Part shown: positions 56,335 through 64,000 of the stretch, in pieces
Layout of the letters: each line of letters starts with the position of its first letter
Position numbering within the stretch: position 1 is the first letter of the stretch
From: Eubacteriales bacterium
GTDB lineage: Bacteria > Bacillota > Clostridia > Acetivibrionales > JANLFN01
Reading direction: 5' to 3'
DNA: 64,000 nucleotides
Assembly (NCBI GenBank): GCA_024655885.1
Contig: JANLFN010000009.1
Location: forward strand, 57,333-121,332
Program-made: the position numbers and the translations under genes
Notes under the pieces: model-generated
Told to the model about the DNA's origin: nothing
Databases searched by the model: none
What the model saw: the letters and a program-made list of their open reading frames with translations, nothing else

Positions 56335-56811
56335 TTATTTTCTTTCCCTGAGAACCATGGTTATATGGCTTGTTCTTTTTCTTATCCTGTTTGCCCGGCC
56401 CTGTGCCCTCGGCATAATCCTTTTTAATGTAGGACCCTGGGTTGCATAAGCTTCCGCCACAAACAACTCATCTCTGTTTATGCCGTTATTGTTCACCGCA
56501 TTTGACTCTGCCGACTTTAAAAGCTTGAACAAAACTTCGGATGCGGCCTTTGGCGTATACTTCAATATACCGTAAGCTTCATCAATGCTTTTATTTTTAA
56601 TAAGATCCAATACGATTTTTACTTTTCTTGAAGAAATCCGGGCATATCTCAATACCGCCCTTCCTTCATCCTTACCGATACCCAAAACCTTTTTCTCCTT
56701 TTTCGTAAGCAGAGGAGGCTTGTTACTCTTTCTATGTTCGGAATTATATATTTCTAAAACCTTTTCTTTGTCCTTAAGAAGTTCATCTTTCGATCTTACT
56801 TTCTTCTCCAA
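56335..56811 (-). CDS. rplV: ribosomal protein L22 with N-terminal extension
   Basis: 158 aa, about 45 residues longer than usual (about 110). The core starts at about residue 51 ([20 protein letters not shown]) and ends [20 protein letters not shown]. The extension is highly charged, mostly Lys and Glu. The TTG start at 56811 is supported by AAGGAGG eight bases upstream; there is no ribosome-binding site nearer the core. The long tunnel loop is intact. Confidence 0.95.
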   Translation of the reverse strand: MEKKVRSKDELLKDKEKVLEIYNSEHRKSNKPPLLTKKEKKVLGIGKDEGRAVLRYARISSRKVKIVLDLIKNKSIDEAYGILKYTPKAASEVLFKLLKSAESNAVNNNGINRDELFVAEAYATQGPTLKRIMPRAQGRANRIRKRTSHITMVLRERK

Positions 56812-56975
56812 CTGGAATTCCTCCTTTCAACACCTCCGGTACAGGCCGTGGAATATTCACTGCCGGCTCTCGGCTTCATGGCTGCCGGCTATGGGTAATC
56901 CGCTGCCTCTTGCCAATATCCGGCCGCTAACATCCAATTGCCCATTGCCGTGCCGCAGGCGCTAATCAATTTATT

Positions 56976-57260
56976 TTACTTCAAGGCAGTCGACTTCTCG
57001 GTATGATGCCCGTGTCCTTTAAAGGTTCTTGTGGGAGCAAACTCTCCTAATTTATGGCCGACCATTTCTTCCGTAATATAAACAGGAACATGCTTTTTGC
57101 CGTCGTGCACCGCAATTGTATGTCCAACCATCTGCGGGAAAATCGTTGACGCTCTTGACCATGTTTTAATTACTTTCTTCTCATTGGTCCTATTCATCTC
57201 TTCGACTCTCTTAAGAAGTCTTTCGAAAACATACGGTCCCTTTTTGAGTGATCTGCTCAT
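56976..57260 (-). CDS. rpsS: ribosomal protein S19
   Basis: 94 aa: [40 protein letters not shown] and the [16 protein letters not shown] tail. The spacer to rplV (56,812-56,975) and to rplB (57,261-57,402) hold no gene. Confidence 0.98.
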   Translation of the reverse strand: MSRSLKKGPYVFERLLKRVEEMNRTNEKKVIKTWSRASTIFPQMVGHTIAVHDGKKHVPVYITEEMVGHKLGEFAPTRTFKGHGHHTEKSTALK

Positions 57261-57402
57261 GCTTTTCTTATCCTCCTTTCGGCTCCTTTACTGCAGGCTA
57301 TAAGGATGTAGGTCCGGGTTGTGGTCTGGATTACAGGATATAATTCCCTATTTTTCCCAAAACCGTAACCTTAACCTCTCTAACTTATGCCAGCCGTCAG
57401 GC

Positions 57403-58236
57403 CTATTTTGCATTCCTTCTCTTGATAATGAATTTATCCGTCTTATTCTTCTTCTTTCTGGTCTTTAGTCCCAATGTCGGCTTGCCCCACGGAGTTACCG
57501 GACTAGGCCTTCCTATGGGCGATTTGCCTTCACCGCCGCCATGAGGGTGGTCAACGGGATTCATAACCACACCGCGCACCGTCGGTCTTATACCCATCCA
57601 CCTCTTTCGGCCGGCTTTACCGATAGAGATGTTCTCATTTTCCAGATTGCCTACTTGGCCTATAGATGCTTTACAGTTTATTCTTATCATTCTAACTTCG
57701 CCTGAAGGAAGTCTCACCTGTGCGTAGTCGCCTTCCTTGGCCATCAGCTGTGCCGCATTGCCGGCTGCCCTGACCAGCTGGCCGCCTTTTCCCGGCTTAA
57801 GTTCAATATTGTGGACCAGCGTACCTATCGGAATATTTGAAAACTGCAAACAGTTTCCCGGCTTGATATCTGCATTTTCTCCCGATTCCACAGTGTCGCC
57901 CACTTTAAGGCCCACAGGAGCCAGGATATATCTCTTTTCACCGTCAACATAGTGGAGAAGTGCAATATTTGCAGTCCTGTTCGGGTCGTACTCTATCGCT
58001 GCCACTTTAGCCTTTATGCCGTCTTTATCCCTTTTAAAATCAATGATTCTATATTTCTGTTTCGCTCCGCCTCCCTTATGGCGAACTGTAATCCTGCCAT
58101 AGGAATTTCTTCCGCCTTTTTTTCTTAAAGGCCGGACCAACGATTTCTCAGGTTCCTTTTTTGTGATCTCTTCAAATGTTGAAACCGTCATAAACCTTCT
58201 AGCGGGAGAGGTCGGACTATACTTTTTTACTGCCAT
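57403..58236 (-). CDS. rplB: ribosomal protein L2
   Basis: 277 aa: [40 protein letters not shown] and [20 protein letters not shown] with the peptidyl-transferase His. Intersubunit and tRNA-binding role in the 50S. Confidence 0.98.
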   Translation of the reverse strand: MAVKKYSPTSPARRFMTVSTFEEITKKEPEKSLVRPLRKKGGRNSYGRITVRHKGGGAKQKYRIIDFKRDKDGIKAKVAAIEYDPNRTANIALLHYVDGEKRYILAPVGLKVGDTVESGENADIKPGNCLQFSNIPIGTLVHNIELKPGKGGQLVRAAGNAAQLMAKEGDYAQVRLPSGEVRMIRINCKASIGQVGNLENENISIGKAGRKRWMGIRPTVRGVVMNPVDHPHGGGEGKSPIGRPSPVTPWGKPTLGLKTRKKKNKTDKFIIKRRNAK

Positions 58237-58251
58237 ACTCTTCTCACTCCT

Positions 58252-58605
58252 TTACTGTGCAACCCCAAATTCCTCTATGCTGGTTTTATATTTTTTGTTG
58301 TTCGCTACTTCCTTACCGCCTTTTGTAAGGTATGACACCGGTTTTGGATCCAGGTCAATCTTTACAATGGCTTTTTTCCAGTTGGGCCTTGGGCCCTGGT
58401 GTACGCCCATCCTCTTCATTTTTCCTGCATAATTGATGGTGTTCACTTGAATTACTTTTACCTGGAACAGTTTTTCAACGGCCATCTTTATTTCTGTTTT
58501 GGTTGCCCTGACATCCACAATAAAGGTGTACTTGCCGCTTCCAATTTCCATATTGCTCTTTTCTGTTATAAAAGGCTTTATAATAATATCTTCCGGACTT
58601 CTCAT
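58252..58605 (-). CDS. rplW: ribosomal protein L23
   Basis: 117 aa: [40 protein letters not shown] and KMKRMGVHQGPRPNWKKAIV. Docks trigger factor and SRP at the exit tunnel; overlaps rplD by one base. Confidence 0.98.
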   Translation of the reverse strand: MRSPEDIIIKPFITEKSNMEIGSGKYTFIVDVRATKTEIKMAVEKLFQVKVIQVNTINYAGKMKRMGVHQGPRPNWKKAIVKIDLDPKPVSYLTKGGKEVANNKKYKTSIEEFGVAQ

Positions 58606-59228
58606 TACGCGTACACCTCCTCAACCTTTGAAACCGCGTCCTTGGTTATGACAAACTTATCATATTTCAATATATCAAATACATTGATGGTATTAACAAA
58701 CGCCGTCTTGACACCCGGGATGTTCCTTGCGGATTTTTCAACGCTTTCATTCTTTTCCGCCAGTACAATTAAAGCACTGGTGTTAACCTTCAGGTTGTTC
58801 AGTACATTAACCATCTGTTTTGTCTTAATGCTGTCAAAAGCGAGCTTATCCAGTACCAGCAGATCGTTTTCCCCCACCTTTGAAGTCAAGGCGGACTTGA
58901 GCGCAATCCTCTTAACTTTTTTCGGCAAGGTGTATCTATAGCTTCTCGGTTTTGGTCCTAAAGCGATTCCACCCTTAATCCACTGCGCCGAACGTATGCT
59001 TCCATGTCTGGCCCTACCTGTTCCCTTTTGCCTCCAGGGCTTTTTCCCGCCTCCACGCACTTCGCTCTTGGTTTTTGTGGATTGGGTTCCCTGCCTTTTA
59101 TTTGCAAGCTGGTTTTCTACCGCCAGGTACAGGGCGTCCTTATTTATTTCAACTCCGAAAACATTGTCACTCAGCTCAATATCTCCCACTACGTCTCCGT
59201 TCATGTTATACAAATCAACCTTTGGCAT
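58605..59228 (-). CDS. rplD: ribosomal protein L4
   Basis: 207 aa: [20 protein letters not shown] and [20 protein letters not shown] in the tunnel-loop region are typical. It represses the S10 operon in E. coli; whether it does so here is unknown. Confidence 0.98.
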   Translation of the reverse strand: MPKVDLYNMNGDVVGDIELSDNVFGVEINKDALYLAVENQLANKRQGTQSTKTKSEVRGGGKKPWRQKGTGRARHGSIRSAQWIKGGIALGPKPRSYRYTLPKKVKRIALKSALTSKVGENDLLVLDKLAFDSIKTKQMVNVLNNLKVNTSALIVLAEKNESVEKSARNIPGVKTAFVNTINVFDILKYDKFVITKDAVSKVEEVYA

Positions 59229-59252
59229 TTCATTTCCTCCCTTCTGAAAGTT

Positions 59253-59891
59253 TTACTTGCCGCCTTTTACGGTGTCCTTTATGACCAATAAGCCACCCTT
59301 AGGACCCGGAACCGCACCTTTTACAAGGATCAGGTTCCTCTCGGCGTCTACACGCACAACGTCAAGATTTTGCACCGTGACATTATCTACACCCATATGG
59401 CCCGGCAGCTTTTTACCCTTAAAAACTCTCGCAGGGTTGGTATTGGCACTCATTGAACCGACTCTCCTGTGGTACATTGAACCGTGGGTTTCCTTACCGC
59501 CGGACTGACCAAACCTCTTAATGGTACCCTGGAATCCTTTTCCTTTTGAAACGCCGCTTATATCTACCTTATCCCCTGCCTCAAATACGTCTCCGACCTT
59601 TATTTCCTGGCCGACTTCATACTTTCCTGCGTCCACCAGCCTGAATTCTCTGAGATATTTCTTGGGCGATACCTTTACTTTTGAGAATATTCCCTTTTCC
59701 GGTTTATTAAGCCTTTTTTCAGGGACGTCCGCATATCCGACCTTTATGGACTCATAGCCGTCATTTTCAATTGTTTTCTTCTGAACCACCGTACACGGGC
59801 CCGCTTCAATTACCGTAACCGGAATAGATAAACCATCTTCGTTAAAAATCTGTGTCATGCCGATTTTCTTACCCAGTATGCATTTCTTCAT
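59253..59891 (-). CDS. rplC: ribosomal protein L3
   Basis: 212 aa: [40 protein letters not shown] and [20 protein letters not shown]. Assembly initiator close to the peptidyl-transferase centre. The 197-base spacer to rpsJ has no gene. Confidence 0.98.
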   Translation of the reverse strand: MKKCILGKKIGMTQIFNEDGLSIPVTVIEAGPCTVVQKKTIENDGYESIKVGYADVPEKRLNKPEKGIFSKVKVSPKKYLREFRLVDAGKYEVGQEIKVGDVFEAGDKVDISGVSKGKGFQGTIKRFGQSGGKETHGSMYHRRVGSMSANTNPARVFKGKKLPGHMGVDNVTVQNLDVVRVDAERNLILVKGAVPGPKGGLLVIKDTVKGGK

Positions 59892-60088
59892 TTTTAATTC
59901 CCTCCCTTGGTTATTGGTTCATATTTGCTATGAACATGACCTTCCATATTCTGTCGCCGGTTATAACCTGTCGGCTGTCAACATCCCTTTGGTGCAGGCT
60001 TTTGGGCATCGCAATGAAAATCCTTTTCACGGACTCCCGCCTTTTGCACTGGGTCAGGCGCCTTTTATCCATCGCCTATTACCCGGAA

Positions 60089-60400
60089 CTATAATTTAAT
60101 CTCTATGTCCACACCTGCAGGTAAATCCAATCGCATCAAAGCATCCACCGTCTTGGGTGTCGGAAGCAATATATCAATCAACCTCTTATGAGTCCTCATT
60201 TCAAACTGCTCTCGCGAATCCTTGTACTTGTGCGGAGCCCTGAGTATCGTTATAACCTCTTTCTCCGTCGGCAGCGGAACCGGTCCGGATATGGACGCAC
60301 CTGTTCTCTTTGCTGTCTCAACGATCTTCTCGGCGGATTGGTCGAGAATTTGATGATCAAATGCCTTCAGCCTGATTCTTATTTTTTGTTTGTTTGCCAT
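60089..60400 (-). CDS. rpsJ: ribosomal protein S10
   Basis: 103 aa: [40 protein letters not shown] and [20 protein letters not shown]. It is the first gene of the S10 cluster here and also works in transcription antitermination with NusB. The upstream neighbour is not tuf/fusA, unlike most Firmicutes. Confidence 0.98.
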   Translation of the reverse strand: MANKQKIRIRLKAFDHQILDQSAEKIVETAKRTGASISGPVPLPTEKEVITILRAPHKYKDSREQFEMRTHKRLIDILLPTPKTVDALMRLDLPAGVDIEIKL

Positions 60401-60438
60401 ACATAAACCTCCTTAATAATGATAGGGGCCACACAACC

Positions 60439-60470
60439 CAGAAATCAGACACCGGATATCAGAAATCAGA
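60439..60470. repeat. 11-bp direct repeat in the S10 leader
   Basis: CAGAAATCAGA occurs at 60439-60449 and 60460-60470, separated by CACCGGATAT. The leader 60,401-60,814 contains no supported gene; it probably forms the 5' untranslated region of the S10 operon. Confidence 0.5.
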
Positions 60471-60820
60471 ATTTGCAGCGCTTCAAAGAGCTTCTATCCC
60501 TGTCCTCCAGTTTCTTTTCTCTGCCTTTTCGGAGCTTCCCCTTCTGAATACGTTACGTACAACAAGCATTTTACTGTACACTATGCCGGGTGTTTCTTAT
60601 TAGTTTATATAAAAACCCAGGTAAATATACGCAGCTTTGCATCAGCAGCTCGTCTTAACCTGGGCAGTCGTTCATAACTTATACACATAGTAAGTGCATA
60701 ATGCAAAATGTACAGTGACTTGTCGCCCGGTTTCAAGAATCGGACATTCTCAATAGAAATTCCCTATTGTTAAAAATAGCAACCTTCTATCTCATCGTAT
60801 GTCATGTCACAACATTCAAT

Positions 60821-60849
60821 ATTTTACTACACAAAAAAGCTTTTTGCAA
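60821..60849 (-). promoter_or_regulatory. promoter of the S10 operon
   Basis: On the minus strand -35 TTGCAA (60844-60849) and -10 TAAAAT (60821-60826) are 17 bases apart. It would give a leader of about 410 nt before rpsJ, typical of a regulated ribosomal operon. Confidence 0.55.
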
Positions 60850-61002
60850 GCACTTTTTTACCTCTTTTTTTGCCTTATTTTTGCCTCGTGTGTTTATCTT
60901 GTGATAATGCCACCCCTTACGCCGGAACAAGGATTCTCTTCCCTTCCTTTTCGCAATAGCCGCCCGAAGGCCCAACAACCAATGTTTGGCTTCTTAATGC
61001 GG

Positions 61003-61275
61003 CTACAGCATCTCAACAATCTTAAACTGCTTGTTTTGCGACAAATCAATATACTTGCCGTTAACATATACAATGGGCGTGGAAATGCTTTGGGGCGCAA
61101 CAAAAATCACTTCACCTGTTTCACCGTTATTCATTTTCACCGTTGAGCCAAAGCACCATCCCGAGAGAATAATAGTCACTGCGGTAATCGGGCGGGACTT
61201 TTCCCCGTCCCGGCTGCTCCGCAGGCATATATTCATGAGCTCCCGGCAGGGTGCCGGACACGGGCGCATTTTCAC
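61003..61275 (-). pseudogene. fragment of HD-GYP domain protein
   Basis: The frame ends FGSTVKMNNGETGEVIFVAP and IVYVNGKYIDLSQNKQFKIV, which resembles the C-terminal tail found after HD-GYP (cyclic di-GMP phosphodiesterase) domains: VGSTVxLNTGExGxV. The catalytic HD-GYP part is absent, and the first about 40 residues do not match. It is probably the decayed end of a lost gene, next to other remnants of mobile DNA. Moderate confidence. Confidence 0.5.
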
Positions 61276-61367
61276 TTTCCGCAGAAAAAAGAACCGCTAT
61301 CGAAGTTTTCTATTTCTCTCATTAATTTCATTTAAAAGTTCTTCGGAGGAAGCGTCAACAAGATCAG

Positions 61368-61571
61368 CTACGTCACTGCTTTCAACGTTTTTGAAAGCAT
61401 AATTCTGTTTATGTCCTCAACCATTGCTGTAAGCTTTATAACGGCATCTTCCACAGTCCCTATGCGATCTGAATGGTCATTCAGCCTGCGCTCGTCTCGT
61501 TCAAACTTCTCATCGATTGCCTTATGTTTTTCTTCACAAACTGCTTTTAAAGTTACTTCATTTTCGCTCAT
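61368..61571 (-). CDS. 67-aa coiled-coil protein (phage-like)
   Basis: MSENEVTLKAVCEEKHKAID then DERRLNDHSDRIGTVEDAVI and a hydrophobic end. This is the size and heptad pattern of small phage proteins encoded near holins (XhlA-like), but the usual C-terminal membrane helix is weak. ATG 61571 follows AAAGGAGCGGAAGG. A second short frame (about 61,290-61,375; ends EELLNEINERNRKLR) overlaps its end without a good start, perhaps a frame-shifted remnant. It belongs to the remnant cluster at this border. Confidence 0.5.
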   Translation of the reverse strand: MSENEVTLKAVCEEKHKAIDEKFERDERRLNDHSDRIGTVEDAVIKLTAMVEDINRIMLSKTLKAVT

Positions 61572-61717
61572 CCCTTCCGCTCCTTTCAAGGTAATATAAA
61601 AAGGACCTACCTTTGGGGTAAGCCCTTGCTTTGCAAAATTGTTATGTCGGATATGTTTCTCCGCAAATCTCTGCAAATGTCAAGCAGTTTTTTCACAAAT
61701 CTCATCCCCGGAATTTT

Positions 61718-62005
61718 ATGAGATCATTTTATCGGATCGTGGAAAAAGCCGGAATCCCCAAGGTAAACGTACACTCCTTGCGACACACATTCGCCACCAG
61801 AATGCTAGAACTCGGTGAAAGTGCCAGAGTTGTCTAGGAAATTCTGGGGCACAAGAATATCACCTAGACACTCAATACCTATACCCATGTTCTTGAAGAC
61901 ACCAAGAAAGCTGCAATGAGTAAAATCGATATGCTTATGCAGTCACTTAATACTAAAAATGATACCACAAGTGAAAAAAGCAATGAGAAGCTGCCCCAAA
62001 ATTGA
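61718..62005 (+). pseudogene. decayed tyrosine recombinase (integrase) C-terminal half
   Basis: Reading rightward: VNVHSLRHTFATRMLELGES contains the HxLRHTFA catalytic box, then EILGHKNIT and TLNTYTHVLEDTK supply the second His and the Tyr nucleophile. The frame is interrupted by TAG at 61835-61837 and 61865-61867, both at positions where Gln (CAG) is expected, and the first two thirds of the gene are missing. It is the remnant of an element that once entered this region. Confidence 0.85.
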
Positions 62006-62016
62006 GGCAGCTTCTC
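61971..62016 (-). terminator. terminator of the dGTPase gene
   Basis: GAGAAGCTGCC (61985-61995) pairs with GGCAGCTTCTC (62006-62016), 11 bp; on the minus strand it is followed by ATTGCTTTTTT. It lies about 65 bases downstream of the dGTPase stop and overlaps the end of the integrase remnant. Confidence 0.75.
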
Positions 62017-62082
62017 TTATGTATGTATATCTAGTAATTTCTATGCAATTTGCTCAGTATATGGGTAATGTGAGGTAATAGT

Positions 62083-63555
62083 TTAATAAATGCCATTCAG
62101 TTCTTGGTATAGATTTTTAGCGTAAGAATCTGTCATACCGCTTATATAGTCAGTAACCAATAATAACCTGAGGTATAAATTGTAATTATAGTCCTCTGTT
62201 TTTATTTTTAAATAGCCTTCCTTGTAATTATCTGAAATTAAATCTGTCAGCTTCTTATCTGCTTTGGTTTGCTTAAACTCTTTATTTATTTGGTCTCCCT
62301 TTTCATTAAAATAGATAACGGCAGGTATAAATTTATTTAGTAACGATGTGATAATTGTTTGTGCGGCCAACTCGAGTTTCAAAATACTTGGTGCAGAAAA
62401 AACATATCTCCCCATCGCTTTTTTCAATATTTTTAATGAAAACTCATGAAAGGTATTCACAAAAATATCTTTTTTATAAGTTCCCTCCATAATGGAAGAA
62501 TAATTCGTTGTAAATCCAAAAGCTGCAGAGTACAATAACCAATCTCGTGTATAAATGACCCACTTTTGAAATGCGACTAATTCTGCATTGGAGCTTGAAC
62601 CACATTTTTCTTTTAAGCTAATTAATTCTTTAATTAATAATTTAGATTTGCTTTTTTGTTCATTGGTGATTTTCTGATTTTGAATATAATTATCTAATTC
62701 CTTATTATAGTATTCAATAAACTCGTTAACAGAAAACATGCCTTTTTTGTAAGCATCCTCCAAATCAGCTGTAGAATAAGCAATATCATCCGCAGCTTCA
62801 AGAATAAAAGTCAATGGATGACGACAAAAAGAACCATCTTCCTGTATCGTACCCGTATGTGTTGCTATCTGCCGCAAAAGGTCTTCTTCCGCCAGATAAT
62901 AACCCAATTTGTGTCTTTTTATATTTTCATTATCCTCATCAATATTTAATGAATCAGTTGGATATTTAATCAATGTATTTAAAACAGCAGCTGTCAAATC
63001 CATGCCATAATCACTATCAATGTGATGAAGCTTGGTTAATATTCTCAGTGCTTGGGCGTTTCCTTCATAGTTTAATAAATCTTTTTTCATACGATCCGTT
63101 AGAACTCGATCAAGGGTATTGGTTTTATAGTGATTTAAATTTAAATTATTTTTAAACCAGTCTCTAATAACTACCTCCCCAAAATGTCCAAAAGGAGGAT
63201 TACCAATATCATGCAGCAGACCAGCACACATCAATATATCAGCAATCTGCATTGCTTGCTCATTAGTAATTATGTGCGGATCTTTGGCCTTATACTTTCT
63301 AATGTTTTGGGTAATCATAACTCCAAGCTGTTTTGCAAGTGAGGCTGTCTCTATAGAATGAGTTAACCGGGTGCGAACAAAATCGCTTTTATCCAGAGGG
63401 AAGACTTGTGTCTTATCTTGTAATCGGCGAAATGATGCACTTGTGATAATCCTTTGGTAATCCATTTCGAATTCACTGATCGGGTACTGATCGCTATATT
63501 GGTTTGTAATTTTTCCACCAAGACGTTCACTCGACAATAACTTATCCCATTTCAT
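62083..63555 (-). CDS. dgt: dGTP triphosphohydrolase (dGTPase)
   Basis: 490 aa with an HD hydrolase fold: SFRRLQDKTQVFPLDKSDFV, RTRLTHSIETASLAKQLG (metal His), LLHDIGNPPFGHFGE (HD), and downstream metal residue region ILEAADDIAYSTADLEDAYK. The family removes triphosphate from dGTP and often from other dNTPs, so it lowers dNTP pools. dGTPases have been reported as anti-phage factors, which fits this accessory location between an integrase remnant and a tRNA attachment site; housekeeping use is equally possible. ATG 63555 follows AGAAAGGTGA. The AT-rich upstream region has an operator-like inverted repeat. Confidence 0.93.
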   Translation of the reverse strand: MKWDKLLSSERLGGKITNQYSDQYPISEFEMDYQRIITSASFRRLQDKTQVFPLDKSDFVRTRLTHSIETASLAKQLGVMITQNIRKYKAKDPHIITNEQAMQIADILMCAGLLHDIGNPPFGHFGEVVIRDWFKNNLNLNHYKTNTLDRVLTDRMKKDLLNYEGNAQALRILTKLHHIDSDYGMDLTAAVLNTLIKYPTDSLNIDEDNENIKRHKLGYYLAEEDLLRQIATHTGTIQEDGSFCRHPLTFILEAADDIAYSTADLEDAYKKGMFSVNEFIEYYNKELDNYIQNQKITNEQKSKSKLLIKELISLKEKCGSSSNAELVAFQKWVIYTRDWLLYSAAFGFTTNYSSIMEGTYKKDIFVNTFHEFSLKILKKAMGRYVFSAPSILKLELAAQTIITSLLNKFIPAVIYFNEKGDQINKEFKQTKADKKLTDLISDNYKEGYLKIKTEDYNYNLYLRLLLVTDYISGMTDSYAKNLYQELNGIY

Positions 63556-63619
63556 TTTTTTCACCTTTCTGTATGCTTAGATATTGAATGTATTAGGATT
63601 AATAAATCAAAATTAGACA

Positions 63620-63678
63620 TTTAGTGCTAAATACTGAATTAATATTCAACAAATTTCTACAAAGTAATTTTAGCACTA
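63620..63678. promoter_or_regulatory. inverted repeat upstream of the dGTPase gene
   Basis: TTTAGTGCTAAA (63620-63631) and TTTAGCACTAA (63668-63678) are inverted copies about 36 bases apart in AT-rich DNA, as in an operator pair. They lie about 65-120 bases upstream of the dGTPase start. No clear -35/-10 pair was found. Confidence 0.45.
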
Positions 63679-63747
63679 ATTGTATTGGTTGAGAATAAAT
63701 TCAATGTAAATAATATGAAGTTTTTCTCTTAAGGGTAGTAAATGAAA

Positions 63748-63773
63748 AACGACCTTCAGGAAATCCTGAAAGC
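63748..63773 (-). terminator. terminator downstream of the tRNA-Thr fragment
   Basis: On the minus strand an imperfect stem around TTCAGGATTTCCTGAA (63755-63770) with G-U pairs is followed by TTTTTCATTT. It is probably the original terminator of the tRNA-Thr gene. Confidence 0.5.
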
Positions 63774-63783
63774 CGCTTATTTA

Positions 63784-63830
63784 TGGAGCCCTCATCCGGA
63801 ATCGAACCGGAGAAACCTCTTCCTTACCAT
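63784..63830 (-). other. displaced 3' half of a tRNA-Thr(GGT) gene (attachment site)
   Basis: On the minus strand, from 63830: ATGGTAAGGAAG, then GTTCGATTCC in the T-arm, then TGAGGGC and TCCA at 63784. This is the anticodon loop (GGU, Thr), 3' anticodon stem, T-arm and acceptor of tRNA-Thr. The anticodon-stem 5' strand, which should be CTTCC, is replaced by unrelated sequence, so there is no complete tRNA. The 5' acceptor-like GCCCTTA at 63852-63858 pairs with TGAGGGC but the arm between is not tRNA-like. Best read as an att site. Confidence 0.8.
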
Positions 63831-63946
63831 TTTTAAGTCGTTCATCCCACCTAAGGGCATCTAGTCTCCAGAACCGCTATTTTCAATACATTCGAGGTTT
63901 TGAAAAATATGTAAAAACCATCTGATTTCATCTAAAATCATCGGCG

Positions 63947-63970
63947 TTGTTGTAGTAATTGTTGTAGTAA
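63947..63970. repeat. tandem 12-mer repeat, candidate integrase arm sites
   Basis: TTGTTGTAGTAA occurs twice without spacing (63947-63958, 63959-63970), about 115 bases from the tRNA-Thr fragment. Tandem short repeats beside an attachment site are typical arm-type sites of tyrosine integrases. The 120 bases between hold no gene I can support, though a short frame on the minus strand (63792-63860) reads like the tail of an integrase that runs into the tRNA. Confidence 0.5.
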
Positions 63971-64000
63971 AATTATCTTTACCTATCGGATACCATCAAA

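Noticed and set aside
63784..63858. a complete tRNA ending at 63784
   Set aside because: The acceptor could pair with GCCCTTA at 63852-63858, but there is no D-arm or 5' anticodon stem; it is a 3' half only.
1..64000. CRISPR arrays, rRNA genes, insertion sequences with transposase
   Set aside because: No regularly spaced direct repeats, rRNA segments or transposase frames were seen.

Overview
The window looks like a chromosomal segment of a low-to-mid GC, Gram-positive, probably anaerobic clostridium. Signs are the canonical Firmicutes S10-spc-alpha ribosomal supercluster with rplQ-ecfA1-ecfA2-ecfT-truA-rplM-rpsI behind it, zinc-binding forms of S4, S14 and adenylate kinase, a LonB-type protease beside clpX, a VanW-family lipoprotein, AGGAGG-type ribosome-binding sites, and a tmRNA tag ANNENYELALAA. 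It resembles Ruminiclostridium/Acetivibrio-type clostridia, but I cannot name the species from sequence alone.

Region A (1-13,970) is the early/lysogeny end of an integrated prophage or related element. A leftward operon (about 10.47 kb down to position 1) carries a small XRE regulator, a Bro-N antirepressor-like protein, several very small phage proteins (a DUF6906-type protein, a GIY-YIG nuclease, Cys-rich peptides), a 798-aa DUF3102 coiled-coil protein, a single-strand annealing protein, and a one-polypeptide MRE11-RAD50 (SbcD-SbcC) fusion, then a Myb-like protein cut by the window edge. A rightward lysogeny operon holds a second XRE repressor, a tail-anchored unknown protein, an ImmA/IrrE-type peptidase and a large serine recombinase. 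The recombinase frame runs directly into the 3' end of ssrA (tmRNA), which marks the attachment site.

Region B (13,974-43,000) is chromosome: ssrA-smpB, a PHP phosphoesterase, a lytic transglycosylase, a cluster of DnaA boxes, tsaD, a secreted nuclease, the protein-quality set lonB-clpX-clpP-tig, uvrC with an HPr-like protein lacking the phosphorylatable His, an ECF sigma/anti-sigma pair, a second Lon-family protease, the t6A genes tsaE-tsaB with rimI, an amidohydrolase, rpsI-rplM, an FMN-binding lipoprotein, truA (interrupted in frame by a 63-bp perfect palindrome) and the ECF transporter core. Nearly everything is on the minus strand.

Region C (43,199-60,400) is the ribosomal protein supercluster from rplQ back to rpsJ, with secY, adk, map, a KOW protein, infA and rpoA in the usual order. 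Several of its spacers are filled with short degenerate repeats, one of them MITE-like.

Region D (60,400-64,000) is an accessory border: an HD-GYP fragment, a short coiled-coil protein, a decayed tyrosine integrase, a dGTPase gene with its own terminator and operator-like inverted repeat, and the displaced 3' half of a tRNA-Thr(GGT) gene next to tandem integrase-arm-like repeats, which suggests another element starts at the right edge of the window.
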